Origin: Armatimonas sp043757465 | GTDB taxonomy: Bacteria; Armatimonadota; Armatimonadia; Armatimonadales; Armatimonadaceae | Reading direction: 5' to 3' | Length of the DNA stretch: 64,000 bases | Assembly: GCF_043757465.1 (NCBI RefSeq) | Contig: NZ_JAYVPL010000023.1 | Span: 1 to 64,000 of the forward strand | Part shown: piece by piece, positions 16,881-25,129 of the stretch | Layout: each line of letters starts with the position of its first letter | How positions within the stretch are numbered: position 1 is the stretch's first letter | Translations under genes and position numbers: made by a program | The notes under the pieces: generated by a model | The model's input: the letters and a program-made list of their open reading frames with translations, nothing else | What the model was told of the DNA's origin: nothing | The model's database searches: none

Positions 16881-17576
16881 CACGGTGGGGAGCTTTAGGG
16901 TGGCGCGGGCCGTGAGGAGTGCAATGGCAATCACGAGATCTTCTGGGTAGGTAATCTTCGGGTTCGGCGCGGTGCTCTCCATCAGGTGGACGGTACGCCC
17001 AAGCCGCCGCAAGAGGCTTGCATCATCGGTAGTAACAAAGCCTTCGGAGCGCGCTGAGAGGTGGGCGCGTCTGAGTAAGTCGGTCAGAAATCCCTGAGGT
17101 GTCTCCACAGCAACGAGATCGGCCCTCTCGACGAGTTCCCCACTGCGGCGGATCAGTGTGTCCGTAACGGGCCGAACGAGAGTCATGAGCTGGTGGCTAC
17201 GTGCGGTGCCAACGCATTCAGAGATCAGCTCAGGGGTGATGCAGCACCGTGCCGCGTCGTGGACGAGCACGTACTCGGTCGTAACGGCATCCAAGCCCCG
17301 TCGGACACTCTCCTGGCGCGTGCTACCGCCAAGCACCACCGCTTGCAGCTTCCCGCCTGCGTACCGCTCGCCCAGCTCCCAGAGCAAATCGCTCTCCCCT
17401 TCATTGGCCACCAGAACAATGCGGGCGATATCGGTACACTGCCCAAAGGCATCTAGAGTCCAGCCAAGCAAGGGGCGGCCCAGAAGATCGGTGAATATCT
17501 TATTCTGCTCCGCTCCAAAGCGCCCACCATGCCCGGCAGCGGGGATGAGGGCAGTGACAGCAGGTTGGGATCGCAT
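16866..17576 (-). CDS. ispD: 2-C-methyl-D-erythritol 4-phosphate cytidylyltransferase
   Basis: 236 residues. The N-terminal nucleotide-binding motif is IPAAGHGGRFG...QNK, the later VLVHDAARCCITPELI is the conserved VHDAARP-type segment, and a K of the form NPKITYPEDL lies near the end. IspD condenses MEP with CTP in the non-mevalonate isoprenoid pathway. The last ten residues (TARATLKLPTVSDTL) are an extension of low similarity. It follows the PIN-TRAM gene by 9 nt and is probably co-transcribed, a common bacterial gene order. Its stop lies inside the convergent propeller gene. Confidence 0.9.
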   Translation of the reverse strand: MRSQPAVTALIPAAGHGGRFGAEQNKIFTDLLGRPLLGWTLDAFGQCTDIARIVLVANEGESDLLWELGERYAGGKLQAVVLGGSTRQESVRRGLDAVTTEYVLVHDAARCCITPELISECVGTARSHQLMTLVRPVTDTLIRRSGELVERADLVAVETPQGFLTDLLRRAHLSARSEGFVTTDDASLLRRLGRTVHLMESTAPNPKITYPEDLVIAIALLTARATLKLPTVSDTL

Positions 17577-17585
17577 CGGCTCTTT

Positions 17586-18746
17586 CTAGGAACGCTGGGC
17601 CCGGATCGGGGTACGAGGGCCGCGCGTGTAGGGACGAATATTCCGGTCGTAGTCCGCCCCGCCGTCGTCATCGCGCAAGTGGGCGAAGATCATCTTACCC
17701 GCCGTCGTTTGCAGGAGCGAGGAGACAATTACCTCAACTGTCTCTCCCACCACTTTACGGCCCCCTTCAATGACGATCATCGTGCCGTCGTCGAGATACC
17801 CAATCCCTTGATTCTGCTCACGCCCCTCGCGTACTACAGCGACTCGCATCTCCTCGCCGGGCAGGACAATTGGCTTCAGAGCATTAGCAAGCTCATTGAT
17901 ATTCAAAACGGGGACACCCTGTAGCTCCGCCACTTTATTCAGGTTGAAGTCGTTTGTCACGAGTGTGCCATCGAGCGCCTTTGCGAGCTTCACCAGCCGG
18001 GAATCCACTTCCTCTTTTTCGGGTGCGAGCTTATCATAGCTCCGCACCACAAGCGTTAGCTCTTTCTGCATCTGGTTGAGAATATCCAGCCCACGACGGC
18101 CTCGTGCCCGTTTGAGACCATCTGACGAATCAGCGATATGTTGCAGCTCATCGAGGACAAATCCAGGAATATAGATCGTCCCTTCCACAAATCCCGCCCG
18201 CGCAATATCTGCTATCCGACCGTCAATGATGACATTCGTATCCAGAATCTTAAAAGTCGCGTGCTGAAGCTTGTTTTCCTCTTCCGCCTCCTTGGTCTGT
18301 GGCGGCATATAGAAGTGCAACTCCTCCTTCATCGAGAATGCAGCGGATGTGGTCAGGTAGCTTAAAATAACTCCTGTAATAAGCACGACTGCTACGGCTG
18401 CCAGTGTGTTGTGATCCAACGCACGGAAGATCACCACCGAAATCGCAGCCGTCAGGAATATTCCCATCGTGAGTCCAGCACCAATGGCGACCTTGTCACG
18501 TGTGGACATCTTGCGCATCTGGTCGCCCAGGCTCTCGATCTTACGAAAGATAAAGCGCCCCAAGGCAAAGCCAAAAATCACGCTAGAGAGTCCAAAAACG
18601 ACCCAGTAAACCCAGCGTTGATTTTCAGTCAGCAAGTTTTTTGCACGAAGAAAATCGAAGACCAGATTAGAGGCATACCAACCCACTCCAACCGCTAAAC
18701 TAACGAGAAGAGCGGTGAAAGTCAAACGCCAAATTTTATTATTCAT
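17586..18746 (-). CDS. PIN-TRAM domain membrane protein (YacL family)
   Basis: 386 residues. Four transmembrane helices (about 9-31, 43-65, 85-107, 115-135) are followed by a PIN domain with the acidic residues DTNVIIDGR, E of LDELQ, D in VDSRLVKLA and the TNDFNLNK motif, then a TRAM RNA-binding domain (about 285-345, with GIGYLDDGTMIVIEGG). PIN domains are metal-dependent ribonucleases; this membrane-anchored PIN-TRAM form is widespread in Firmicutes, Cyanobacteria and relatives, upstream of ispD as here. The ATG is preceded by GGAG at 7 nt spacing, so this start uses a true ribosome binding site. Confidence 0.9.
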   Translation of the reverse strand: MNNKIWRLTFTALLVSLAVGVGWYASNLVFDFLRAKNLLTENQRWVYWVVFGLSSVIFGFALGRFIFRKIESLGDQMRKMSTRDKVAIGAGLTMGIFLTAAISVVIFRALDHNTLAAVAVVLITGVILSYLTTSAAFSMKEELHFYMPPQTKEAEEENKLQHATFKILDTNVIIDGRIADIARAGFVEGTIYIPGFVLDELQHIADSSDGLKRARGRRGLDILNQMQKELTLVVRSYDKLAPEKEEVDSRLVKLAKALDGTLVTNDFNLNKVAELQGVPVLNINELANALKPIVLPGEEMRVAVVREGREQNQGIGYLDDGTMIVIEGGRKVVGETVEVIVSSLLQTTAGKMIFAHLRDDDGGADYDRNIRPYTRGPRTPIRAQRS

Positions 18747-18778
18747 AGTGTGTCTCCTTCTGGTACGATTGGGTTTGC

Positions 18779-19189
18779 TTAGCTGTTCCCGCTTTTAGCA
18801 ATGCGAATCCGTGCTTGAGCCCGGCGCATGCTTTCCATTATCTCCGTGCGGTCAATACTCTCGGCGCTGCTTAGCAACTCGCGTGCCCGTATCAGAGAGG
18901 CTTCCGCGCGGCTCACATCTATCTCGTCGTCAAACTCAGCCGTGTTTGCTAAAACCGAGACTTTAGTCTTGGCGACATCAAGAAACCCGCCTGCAACAAC
19001 CAGTTGTCGTGTGGTGCCGTCGGCCAGACGGACGACACACTCACCAACACCAAGCTCCGCCAGTAAGGGGGCATGTCCTGCGAGAATTCCAAGGCTTCCC
19101 TCAACCGAGGGCACCTGGACAGAGGTCACGTCTCCAGAAAGCACCGTTTTCTCTGGTGTGACGATATTTAAATTGAAAGTCGCTGCCAA
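18779..19189 (-). CDS. atpC: ATP synthase epsilon subunit, TTG start
   Basis: 136 residues. FNLNIVTPEKTVLSGDVTSVQVPSVEGSLG matches the beta-sandwich N-domain of F-type ATP synthase epsilon, with the typical GILAGHAPLL and a C-terminal helical hairpin (about residues 90-130). The start is TTG; the natural N-terminus of the family fits this codon and no ATG is available. AAGGAT lies 7 nt before it. A TACAAT on the minus strand (19235-19240) gives it its own promoter with a leader of about 38 nt. No other atp gene is in the window: upstream is a divergent glycosyltransferase and downstream the PIN-TRAM gene, so this subunit is detached from its usual operon. Confidence 0.9.
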   Translation of the reverse strand: MAATFNLNIVTPEKTVLSGDVTSVQVPSVEGSLGILAGHAPLLAELGVGECVVRLADGTTRQLVVAGGFLDVAKTKVSVLANTAEFDDEIDVSRAEASLIRARELLSSAESIDRTEIMESMRRAQARIRIAKSGNS

Positions 19190-19323
19190 ATTTTCTATCC
19201 TTAAACTCTCCCACGGAGAGCGTACTCGGTTCTCATTGTACCACTCTCACTGCCGCTCAACAGAGTCCATTTGGTAGAGTCGCTCCCCATTCGGCATAAA
19301 TATTGCCATAGAACCTACCGATT

Positions 19324-20439
19324 ATGGCACTGGTGGGAATACAACGAAATGCTCCGCGCATCGGCTTCGTCTTCTCGACAGAAGTGGGACTAAAGACACA
19401 GTACCAGAACTGGCGTGAGGCTCTCACACGCCTCGCTCCACCTCTCGATCCTCGTTGGATTGTTATTGACTGGTACCGGCCTGGGGGCGTACTGGAGCGT
19501 CTTCCACTTCTGCCCGGTTCCTGGAAGGCGCGCTTGCGCTCGCAGCAGCAGCTCAGCGCCGGGCTACAGAGTGGGCCGTTCGATGGTCTTCTGATCGGTG
19601 CCCCCGCAATTACCTATAACCGACGAAAACTCCTGAGGCAGCAGCCGTATTTTGTCGCGATTGACTGTACCCCTAAACAGCTCACTGCGTTTGGGGATTG
19701 CTACGGGAAGACCCCCAGCACGTTCGTCCCCTACGAACGCTGGAAGGAGCGGGCACGCCGCGACTTCTACCAGAATGCCCGCCTTCTTTTTCCCTGGTCA
19801 CACTGGGCCGCCCAGAGCATGATCCACGACTACGGCGCTGATCCCGCACAAGTCGAGGTGGTTCCGCCTGGTATCAACTTAGACCTCTGGCAGACGGAGC
19901 CGCGATCTCTTACCGACGATATCCATATCCTTTTTGTGGGGGGAGATTTTGTCCGCAAGGGGGGCGACTTACTCCTGGACTGGGCACACCAGACTCGCAA
20001 GCGTAACTGGCACTTGCACCTGGTCACCCGAGACCCTGTTCCTACCACCCATCCTAATGTTCATATCTACCATGGGCTTGGCCCCAACCATCCGGATCTC
20101 ATCGCGCTGTACCGTAAAGCGCAGCTCTTTGTGATACCCACTCGGTGCGATTGTTACTCTCTGGCGGGCCTAGAGGCAATCGCCTCTGGATTGCCTGTCC
20201 TACTCAGTCAGGTCGGTGGAACCGGAGATATAATTCGCGATGGGGAGACGGGCTACTTACTCCCGCCAGGTGACTACGATGCACTGGTGGATCGGCTGGA
20301 GTTTCTGCTGAGTAACCCACAACATCTTGGGCCAATGGGCATTGCAGCCCGCCACGATGCGGAGGAGCGCTACGATGTGGAGAAAAATGTAGGGCGGATA
20401 CTAGCACGTATGGAGCAGGAACTTTCTAAAGCATCTTGA
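19324..20439 (+). CDS. glycosyltransferase family 4 (GT-B fold)
   Basis: 371 residues. The C-terminal half has the GT4 donor-site pattern: FVGGDFVRKGGDLLL, then CYSLAGLEAIASGLPVLLS (the E-x7-E type region), and ends with a helical tail. The N-terminal half is poorly conserved, as expected for the acceptor domain. Such enzymes add a sugar from a nucleotide-sugar to a glycan or lipid; donor and acceptor cannot be deduced. The ATG at 19324 is 9 nt after TAGAAC. It stands alone, between atpC (divergent) and the FKBP operon (convergent, 14-bp tail overlap). Confidence 0.82.
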   Translation: MALVGIQRNAPRIGFVFSTEVGLKTQYQNWREALTRLAPPLDPRWIVIDWYRPGGVLERLPLLPGSWKARLRSQQQLSAGLQSGPFDGLLIGAPAITYNRRKLLRQQPYFVAIDCTPKQLTAFGDCYGKTPSTFVPYERWKERARRDFYQNARLLFPWSHWAAQSMIHDYGADPAQVEVVPPGINLDLWQTEPRSLTDDIHILFVGGDFVRKGGDLLLDWAHQTRKRNWHLHLVTRDPVPTTHPNVHIYHGLGPNHPDLIALYRKAQLFVIPTRCDCYSLAGLEAIASGLPVLLSQVGGTGDIIRDGETGYLLPPGDYDALVDRLEFLLSNPQHLGPMGIAARHDAEERYDVEKNVGRILARMEQELSKAS

Positions 20440-20992
20440 CAAGTTCCACTTCAAGCTCCGCTAGTTTTCGCTTCCCTCCAACACGCATTCCTCGCACTGC
20501 CTTATCGAGTGTTTCACTGACATCGCTTGTGCCGAGCATAAATATTTCAGGAAGCTCAGATGGCTTGTTCGCACTGTAGTGAACCACGACGGTCTGCCCA
20601 AGCTGTGCCTCCTGACCGGTACCAACCACCACATCCACAGGCGCACTTGTGTCTAATGCAGTCGCCACAGGCCCCGGCGTGGGCGACGGGCTCATCAGTG
20701 GCTGCGGGGGTGGGCTGGGAGTTGTCGGTTGCGGTGGCGAACTGGGTTCAAAAACCGACGGCGGGGTGGCCCCTGGTGGCTTAGGGATCCAGCGATTCAG
20801 CGCGGGATATTTGGCCACGACCTGCGTACGGCTCCACGCGAGCCCACAGTTCAGGTGATTGGGTGCCCACTTGCGTGCGAGCCAGAGGCTCCCTCCCAGG
20901 AGTAGAAGCAGCACCACCAGGCAGCCACAACAGCCACCTTTACCGCGCTTTTTCCGCTTGAGAGTTCCTGTGGACGTAGGCGACGTAGACAA
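20426..20992 (-). CDS. membrane-anchored degenerate FKBP-like protein
   Basis: 188 residues. A Cys/Leu-rich transmembrane segment (about residues 20-40) is followed by a Pro/Ser/Thr linker (75-105) and a C-terminal region reading VVVGTGQEAQLGQTVVVHYSA, then GMRVGGKRKLAELEVELVK. These are the first and last strands of an FKBP domain, but the FDSS motif, the active-site Trp and the AYG...IPPN loop are missing, so about 40 residues of the fold are gone. It is almost certainly not a prolyl isomerase. It is the last gene of a four-gene FKBP operon (3-nt gap to the previous gene) and overlaps the glycosyltransferase end. A binding-only role, or decay, are both possible. Confidence 0.7.
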   Translation of the reverse strand: MSTSPTSTGTLKRKKRGKGGCCGCLVVLLLLLGGSLWLARKWAPNHLNCGLAWSRTQVVAKYPALNRWIPKPPGATPPSVFEPSSPPQPTTPSPPPQPLMSPSPTPGPVATALDTSAPVDVVVGTGQEAQLGQTVVVHYSANKPSELPEIFMLGTSDVSETLDKAVRGMRVGGKRKLAELEVELVKML

Positions 20993-20995
20993 GAG

Positions 20996-21559
20996 CTACT
21001 TCACTTTCAGGAGCTCGATTTCAAAAACGAGTGTCGCTCCCGGAGGGATCGTCCCCTGCCCCGTCTCCCCGTAGCCTAGAGCTGCCGGAATGACGAGCTT
21101 GCGTTTGCCGCCCACTTTCATCCCAGGAAGCCCTTCGTTCCAACCTGCAACTACCTGGCCGGGTAGTGAGAAGGAATACGGCTCATTATTATGATCCGCC
21201 GAGGAATCAAACTTGGTACCATCGGTGAGCCAGCCCGTGTAGAGGACATCCACAGTAGTGCCGTCCTTGGCTTCTTTCCCAGCTCCGACGACCAGATCTT
21301 CGTACTTGAGACCCGACTTTGTCGTCACAGCCTTGGGCCCGAGCTTGGCTTTTTCCCCATTGGCTAGCGCCTCGTCCGCCGTTTTCTTCCCGAAGGCTTC
21401 TTTACGGTTGGTCGCCTCCGCAGTGACGGACGCCGGATTCGGCGTTGCCTCGACGGGCACGGGGGGCTCTTTGGGAGCAAAAAATTTCCCGACGATAAAC
21501 AAAGCGACAAAGATGCCCAAGACAATCACAATGGGCTTGATAAAAGGATTACGATTCAT
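20996..21559 (-). CDS. membrane-anchored FKBP-type peptidyl-prolyl isomerase
   Basis: 187 residues. An N-terminal transmembrane anchor (about 9-28) is followed by a spacer and a complete FKBP domain (about 85-187). Active-site positions are visible: the Tyr of LYTGWL, FDSS, the hydrophobic pocket QVVAGWNEGL with its Trp, GYG, and TIPPGATLVFEIELL. FKBPs catalyse cis-trans isomerisation of X-Pro bonds and assist folding; with the anchor, this one should act outside the cytoplasm. Third gene of the FKBP operon, 6 nt after the lipoprotein gene. Confidence 0.88.
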   Translation of the reverse strand: MNRNPFIKPIVIVLGIFVALFIVGKFFAPKEPPVPVEATPNPASVTAEATNRKEAFGKKTADEALANGEKAKLGPKAVTTKSGLKYEDLVVGAGKEAKDGTTVDVLYTGWLTDGTKFDSSADHNNEPYSFSLPGQVVAGWNEGLPGMKVGGKRKLVIPAALGYGETGQGTIPPGATLVFEIELLKVK

Positions 21560-21565
21560 AGCGGT

Positions 21566-23104
21566 TTACGAGTTTACCTCCAGGAGCTCAAGATCAAAAA
21601 TCAACGTGCTGTTGGGCGGGATGCTTGCGCCCTGGCCCGCTGCACCATAACCAAGTTCCGAGGGGATGATCAACAAGCGTTTGCCGCCCACTTTCATCGT
21701 GGAGATCCCCTCCTCGAAGCCCTTGATCACCTGGCTTGCCCCCAGCTTAACACTAAAAGGAGTGCGCCCTGGATTCAGCGACGAGTCGAAGATCGTGCCG
21801 TTGAGCAAGGCCCCCGTGTAGTTCACCACCGCCGTCTGGCCGTTCGAGGGCACCACCCCAGCTCCCACCGTTTTCTCAATGTACTTCAACCCACTGGGCT
21901 TTGTCACGACGTCCCCGACAAAGACTGCCTGCGACTCGCTGGTGCTGCCTGCGACACTGACACGAACGACAGCATAGCCTGCTACAGCTCCTGTTGCCGC
22001 TCCTGCACTGGTGAGAGTCAGCGACTCGCTACCTCGTGTGATGCTGAAGCTAGCGCCCCCCGTCCCTAACGGAATCGCATTGCCTCCACTGTCTTTTACC
22101 GTGACGGTGAGGTTTTTCGTTTCCGCAACCTTAACCCCTTGCTCAGCAGGGATGGATAGGGTAAAGCTTCCGTTTGGCAGGATATTGACCGTGGTTTCTG
22201 CGCTCTCCAAGCCCGGTATTTTCGCCTTGAGCTTGAGGACACCGACTTTTGACGCTGTGATGTTCCCGGTGTTGTCAATGCTGGCCGTATCCCCACCGCT
22301 GGTTACCTCGAAGGTACGCTGGGCAGGGTCGTAGCTTATCGGGTTACCATCCGCATCGGTAAAGCTGAAGTCGAGCTGCTTGCTCTCGCCGAGCTTGACG
22401 CTCTGACCTGCCCCAATGACAGCCGTCGCAGTGCCCGGTGCCCGGACTTCGATCTCGAAGGACGCGCTGGTCTTTGCATCAAGAGCCGCCTGCACCCGCG
22501 CTACCCCTACTGCCTTAGCAGTGAGCTTGCCATCGGGTGTCAGACTGACCACCTCGCTCCCACTGAGCACGGTATAGGTCGCTGAGCCTGTGGAGATCGC
22601 GACGCTCGCCCCGTTACCATCCGTCGCCGAGAGGCCCAGGTCGGTGCTCTGTCCCACGATGATCCGTGCCGGGCTCGTAATTGCAACTGTCTGCACCTTG
22701 CCTACCAGCAGGACATCTCCCGCCCCGGTACCATCGCTTGCAAGATTAACGGTCTTGCTCGCCGTTCCAACCACCGCACCACTGCCGTTCTTGCCCGCAT
22801 AGAATGTCACGTTCAGCACGTTTGGCCCCGGTGCCACGTTGGTGGGCGAGGCGTAGCTCTGGGTGTAGCCGGCGGAATCATCGTTGCGGTTGGTCGCGGG
22901 AAAGGCTCCCTGTTTCAGCGAGACAACGGCGGAGAGCGCGGACGACGGCGCACTTAGGCTCCGGCTCCGTGCCGCCCACACGATATCTAGCTTGACAGGA
23001 GTCGTGGCCGCTGACACACTGGTACTATCACCACCGCCGCAGCCACTGAGCACCGAGAAAGGGAGCGCGGCTAGAAGAGCCGCCAGGAAGAGAGGTTGTC
23101 GCAT
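21566..23104 (-). CDS. lipoprotein with Ig-like (Big2) repeats and C-terminal FKBP domain
   Basis: 512 residues. The N-terminus is a lipoprotein signal with lipobox LSGC (Cys near residue 22) and then GGGDS, suggesting retention at an outer surface. Residues 60-390 hold three or four bacterial Ig-like (Big2-type) modules, each with the pattern KLTAKAVGVARVQA or ITASKVGVLKLKA. Residues 405-512 are an FKBP domain with VVNYTGAL, FDSS, QVIKGFEEGI (Phe where most have Trp), ELGYGAAGQG and SIPPNSTLIFDLELL. FKBP fused to Big2 repeats on a lipoprotein is an uncommon architecture. Second gene of the operon, 4 nt after the cytoplasmic FKBP; TAAAAT lies 6 nt before its ATG, so a second, internal promoter is possible. 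Confidence 0.8.
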   Translation of the reverse strand: MRQPLFLAALLAALPFSVLSGCGGGDSTSVSAATTPVKLDIVWAARSRSLSAPSSALSAVVSLKQGAFPATNRNDDSAGYTQSYASPTNVAPGPNVLNVTFYAGKNGSGAVVGTASKTVNLASDGTGAGDVLLVGKVQTVAITSPARIIVGQSTDLGLSATDGNGASVAISTGSATYTVLSGSEVVSLTPDGKLTAKAVGVARVQAALDAKTSASFEIEVRAPGTATAVIGAGQSVKLGESKQLDFSFTDADGNPISYDPAQRTFEVTSGGDTASIDNTGNITASKVGVLKLKAKIPGLESAETTVNILPNGSFTLSIPAEQGVKVAETKNLTVTVKDSGGNAIPLGTGGASFSITRGSESLTLTSAGAATGAVAGYAVVRVSVAGSTSESQAVFVGDVVTKPSGLKYIEKTVGAGVVPSNGQTAVVNYTGALLNGTIFDSSLNPGRTPFSVKLGASQVIKGFEEGISTMKVGGKRLLIIPSELGYGAAGQGASIPPNSTLIFDLELLEVNS

Positions 23105-23108
23105 CAGC

Positions 23109-23453
23109 CTATTTTACCGCGAGTAATTCGACATCGAAAATAAGAGTTGCATTCGGCGGGATCACGCCACCTGCACCCCGCGCACCGTACGCAAGATCAC
23201 TCGGGATCGTCAGGGTACGTCGCCCTCCGACTTTCATGCCCGCCACGCCTTCGTCCCAGCCCTTGATCACCATCCCAACTCCCAGCGTAAAGACAAATGG
23301 TTGGTTTCGATCCCGTGAGGAGTCAAACTTGCTGCCATCGAGTAGCGTGCCCGTGTAGTGCACGGAAACCCCGCGCCCCACGACAGGAGCGTCACCCTCA
23401 CCAACGACGATATCTTCATATTGCAGGCCAGAGGCCGTAGTCACAGTTGCCAT
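23109..23453 (-). CDS. cytoplasmic FKBP-type peptidyl-prolyl isomerase
   Basis: 114 residues, a single canonical FKBP domain: LQYEDIVVGEG, VHYTGTL, FDSSRDRNQPF, MVIKGWDEGVAGMKVGG, LAYGARGAGG, IPPNATLIFDVELL. All active-site positions, including Trp, Tyr and the Phe pocket, are present. The ATG at 23453 is preceded by GGAAGG and by TAAACT 7 nt upstream; the longer frame to 23585 covers the divergent gene and has no promoter. With no signal peptide it should be cytoplasmic. It is the first gene of the four-FKBP operon (23453 to 20426). Confidence 0.92.
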   Translation of the reverse strand: MATVTTASGLQYEDIVVGEGDAPVVGRGVSVHYTGTLLDGSKFDSSRDRNQPFVFTLGVGMVIKGWDEGVAGMKVGGRRTLTIPSDLAYGARGAGGVIPPNATLIFDVELLAVK

Positions 23454-23503
23454 GCCTTCCAGTTTACCAGAGCAACCCGCAGAACGTGGTATACCCTGGG
23501 GTA

Positions 23504-23788
23504 ATGCCTCCGGAAAAGCTACTTTCTTACCTACTGGAAACCGCTCAAGACCTGCTGGACACGGCAACCTACGAGAGCCAGACACATAAAGCCGCAGTAA
23601 TTGTTCACTGGCTCGCCGGTTTGCTGGAGTCTATTGCGCCCGAGACCACCCCTTTGCTGCTTGCAATCTCCAATCCGGTGACCCATGAGGCGCTGGAAGA
23701 GATCACGAGCGAGGCACTCCTGGAGATCCGCTTGCGCCTCCCCGACGGTTCGGAGCTGTTTGGCAGTGCGCTACTGCTGCGCCGCTAG
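23504..23788 (+). CDS. small hypothetical protein
   Basis: 94 residues, not recognised. It is alpha-helical at the start (LLSYLLETAQDLLDT) and then a strand-rich end (EIRLRLPDGSELFGSALLL). There is no signal peptide, cysteine or metal motif. The ATG lies 8 nt after TATACC (23490-23495), and the gene diverges from the FKBP operon with 50 bp between starts. It overlaps the end of the sensor kinase gene by 18 bp tail-to-tail. The promoter fit and open frame make it likely real. Confidence 0.6.
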   Translation: MPPEKLLSYLLETAQDLLDTATYESQTHKAAVIVHWLAGLLESIAPETTPLLLAISNPVTHEALEEITSEALLEIRLRLPDGSELFGSALLLRR

Positions 23789-25129
23789 GGTCACCCGGAT
23801 GGTGGTTCCCTTACCAAGCTCGCTCTGAATCTCCAGAGTGCCGCCATGCGCTTCAGCAATTGCGCGGCTGATCGCCAGTCCCAGACCTGTGCCGCCCCCC
23901 GTGCGGGCACGGGCGCTGTCTACCCGGTAGAAGCGCTCGCCTAGGTGTGTGAGGTGCTCCGGCGAGATCCCTTCGCCTGAATCCGATACCAAAAAGCCAT
24001 CGGCGAGGGCCGTCACCTGAACCGTGCCGTCTTTGGGGGTATGCCGCAGGGCATTGTCTAGCAAGTTGAGCAGCAGTCGGTGGAGCAGATGTGCATCCCC
24101 CCAGACTGCCTCTTTGCTCACCTGAACAGCGATCTGTGCTCCGTCGGTGTGGAGCTTACGTGCCTCTGAGACCGTCCCGGTAAAAAGTGTCTCGAGCAGC
24201 ACTTCGGACTCTTTGAGCGGGAGCTGCCCATGATCCGTACGCGCCAACAGAAGCAAGTCCTGGACGATGCGTGCCGTTCGATCCGCAGCGCGATCTATCT
24301 CCACCAGAGTCTCCCGGTAATCCGGGGTCAGGTCAGGATCGGTGAGCGCGAGGCTGGAGTTTGCCTTGATCACTGTTAGAGGCGTCTTGAGCTCGTGAGA
24401 GGCATCGGCGACAAAGCGTTTTTGCCGCTCAAACGAGGCTTCAAGCCGGGCCAGCATTCCATTAAAAGTTTCCTCTAGTTTTGCAAACTCGTCCTTGCCA
24501 CGCACCGGTAGGCGCTCGGAGAGATCCTCGACCCCAATTCGTCCCGCCGCTTGAGTGACCGCGCGAATGGGAGCCAGTGCCCGGCCCGTCAGAAACATCC
24601 CAGCAGGTCCCGCAATCAAGAGAGCTATGGGAATCATGGTGAGCAGTGTCCGCGTGAGCCGATTTAGCTCAGCATGAACCTGTGCCAATGACTCAGAATG
24701 CTGGAAATAGAGCTCCGGGCCACTGTCTACCTTAATCTTCGTCGTGCAGTAACGGAATCCTTTAGATGTCGTCCAAACAGGGGTGCCCAGCGCAACACAT
24801 TTCTTTATTCCGTCGAGATCACGAGAAGAGGAAACCCCATCTATTGCGTTGATGCCGGACATCAGATAAATCGGCCACACAGGTACACCCGAATCAGTGT
24901 ATCTAAGCTTAGATTTTGCAAAATTCGCGCGGATCTCGGTCAGAGAAAATGGTTTATTAGGTTCGCTCCGTGGTCGTTCGCGACGATTCGGGCGATCGCT
25001 GTGCAAGTTACGGTCCACACCGCTGATTAGGTTATTCTCTACCTGGACGCGCACCATGCTCCCGAAAACTCCGAGTGCCAGTGCGAAAACGAGCATATTT
25101 AACAGCGTCAACTGAACACGGACACTCAT
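23771..25129 (-). CDS. two-component sensor histidine kinase
   Basis: 452 residues. Domains in order: transmembrane helix (about 9-28), extracytoplasmic sensor region (29-160), second helix (161-185), HAMP (about 186-240, RALAPIRAVTQAAGRI), HisKA with the phospho-acceptor His in DASHELKTPL, and HATPase_c with the N box (LLLNLLDNALRHTP), DSGEGI and GTGLGLAI. It autophosphorylates on His and passes phosphate to the regulator. The start overlaps the regulator stop (ATGA), so the pair is coupled. The sensor domain is unfamiliar, so the signal is unknown. Confidence 0.93.
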   Translation of the reverse strand: MSVRVQLTLLNMLVFALALGVFGSMVRVQVENNLISGVDRNLHSDRPNRRERPRSEPNKPFSLTEIRANFAKSKLRYTDSGVPVWPIYLMSGINAIDGVSSSRDLDGIKKCVALGTPVWTTSKGFRYCTTKIKVDSGPELYFQHSESLAQVHAELNRLTRTLLTMIPIALLIAGPAGMFLTGRALAPIRAVTQAAGRIGVEDLSERLPVRGKDEFAKLEETFNGMLARLEASFERQKRFVADASHELKTPLTVIKANSSLALTDPDLTPDYRETLVEIDRAADRTARIVQDLLLLARTDHGQLPLKESEVLLETLFTGTVSEARKLHTDGAQIAVQVSKEAVWGDAHLLHRLLLNLLDNALRHTPKDGTVQVTALADGFLVSDSGEGISPEHLTHLGERFYRVDSARARTGGGTGLGLAISRAIAEAHGGTLEIQSELGKGTTIRVTLAAQQ

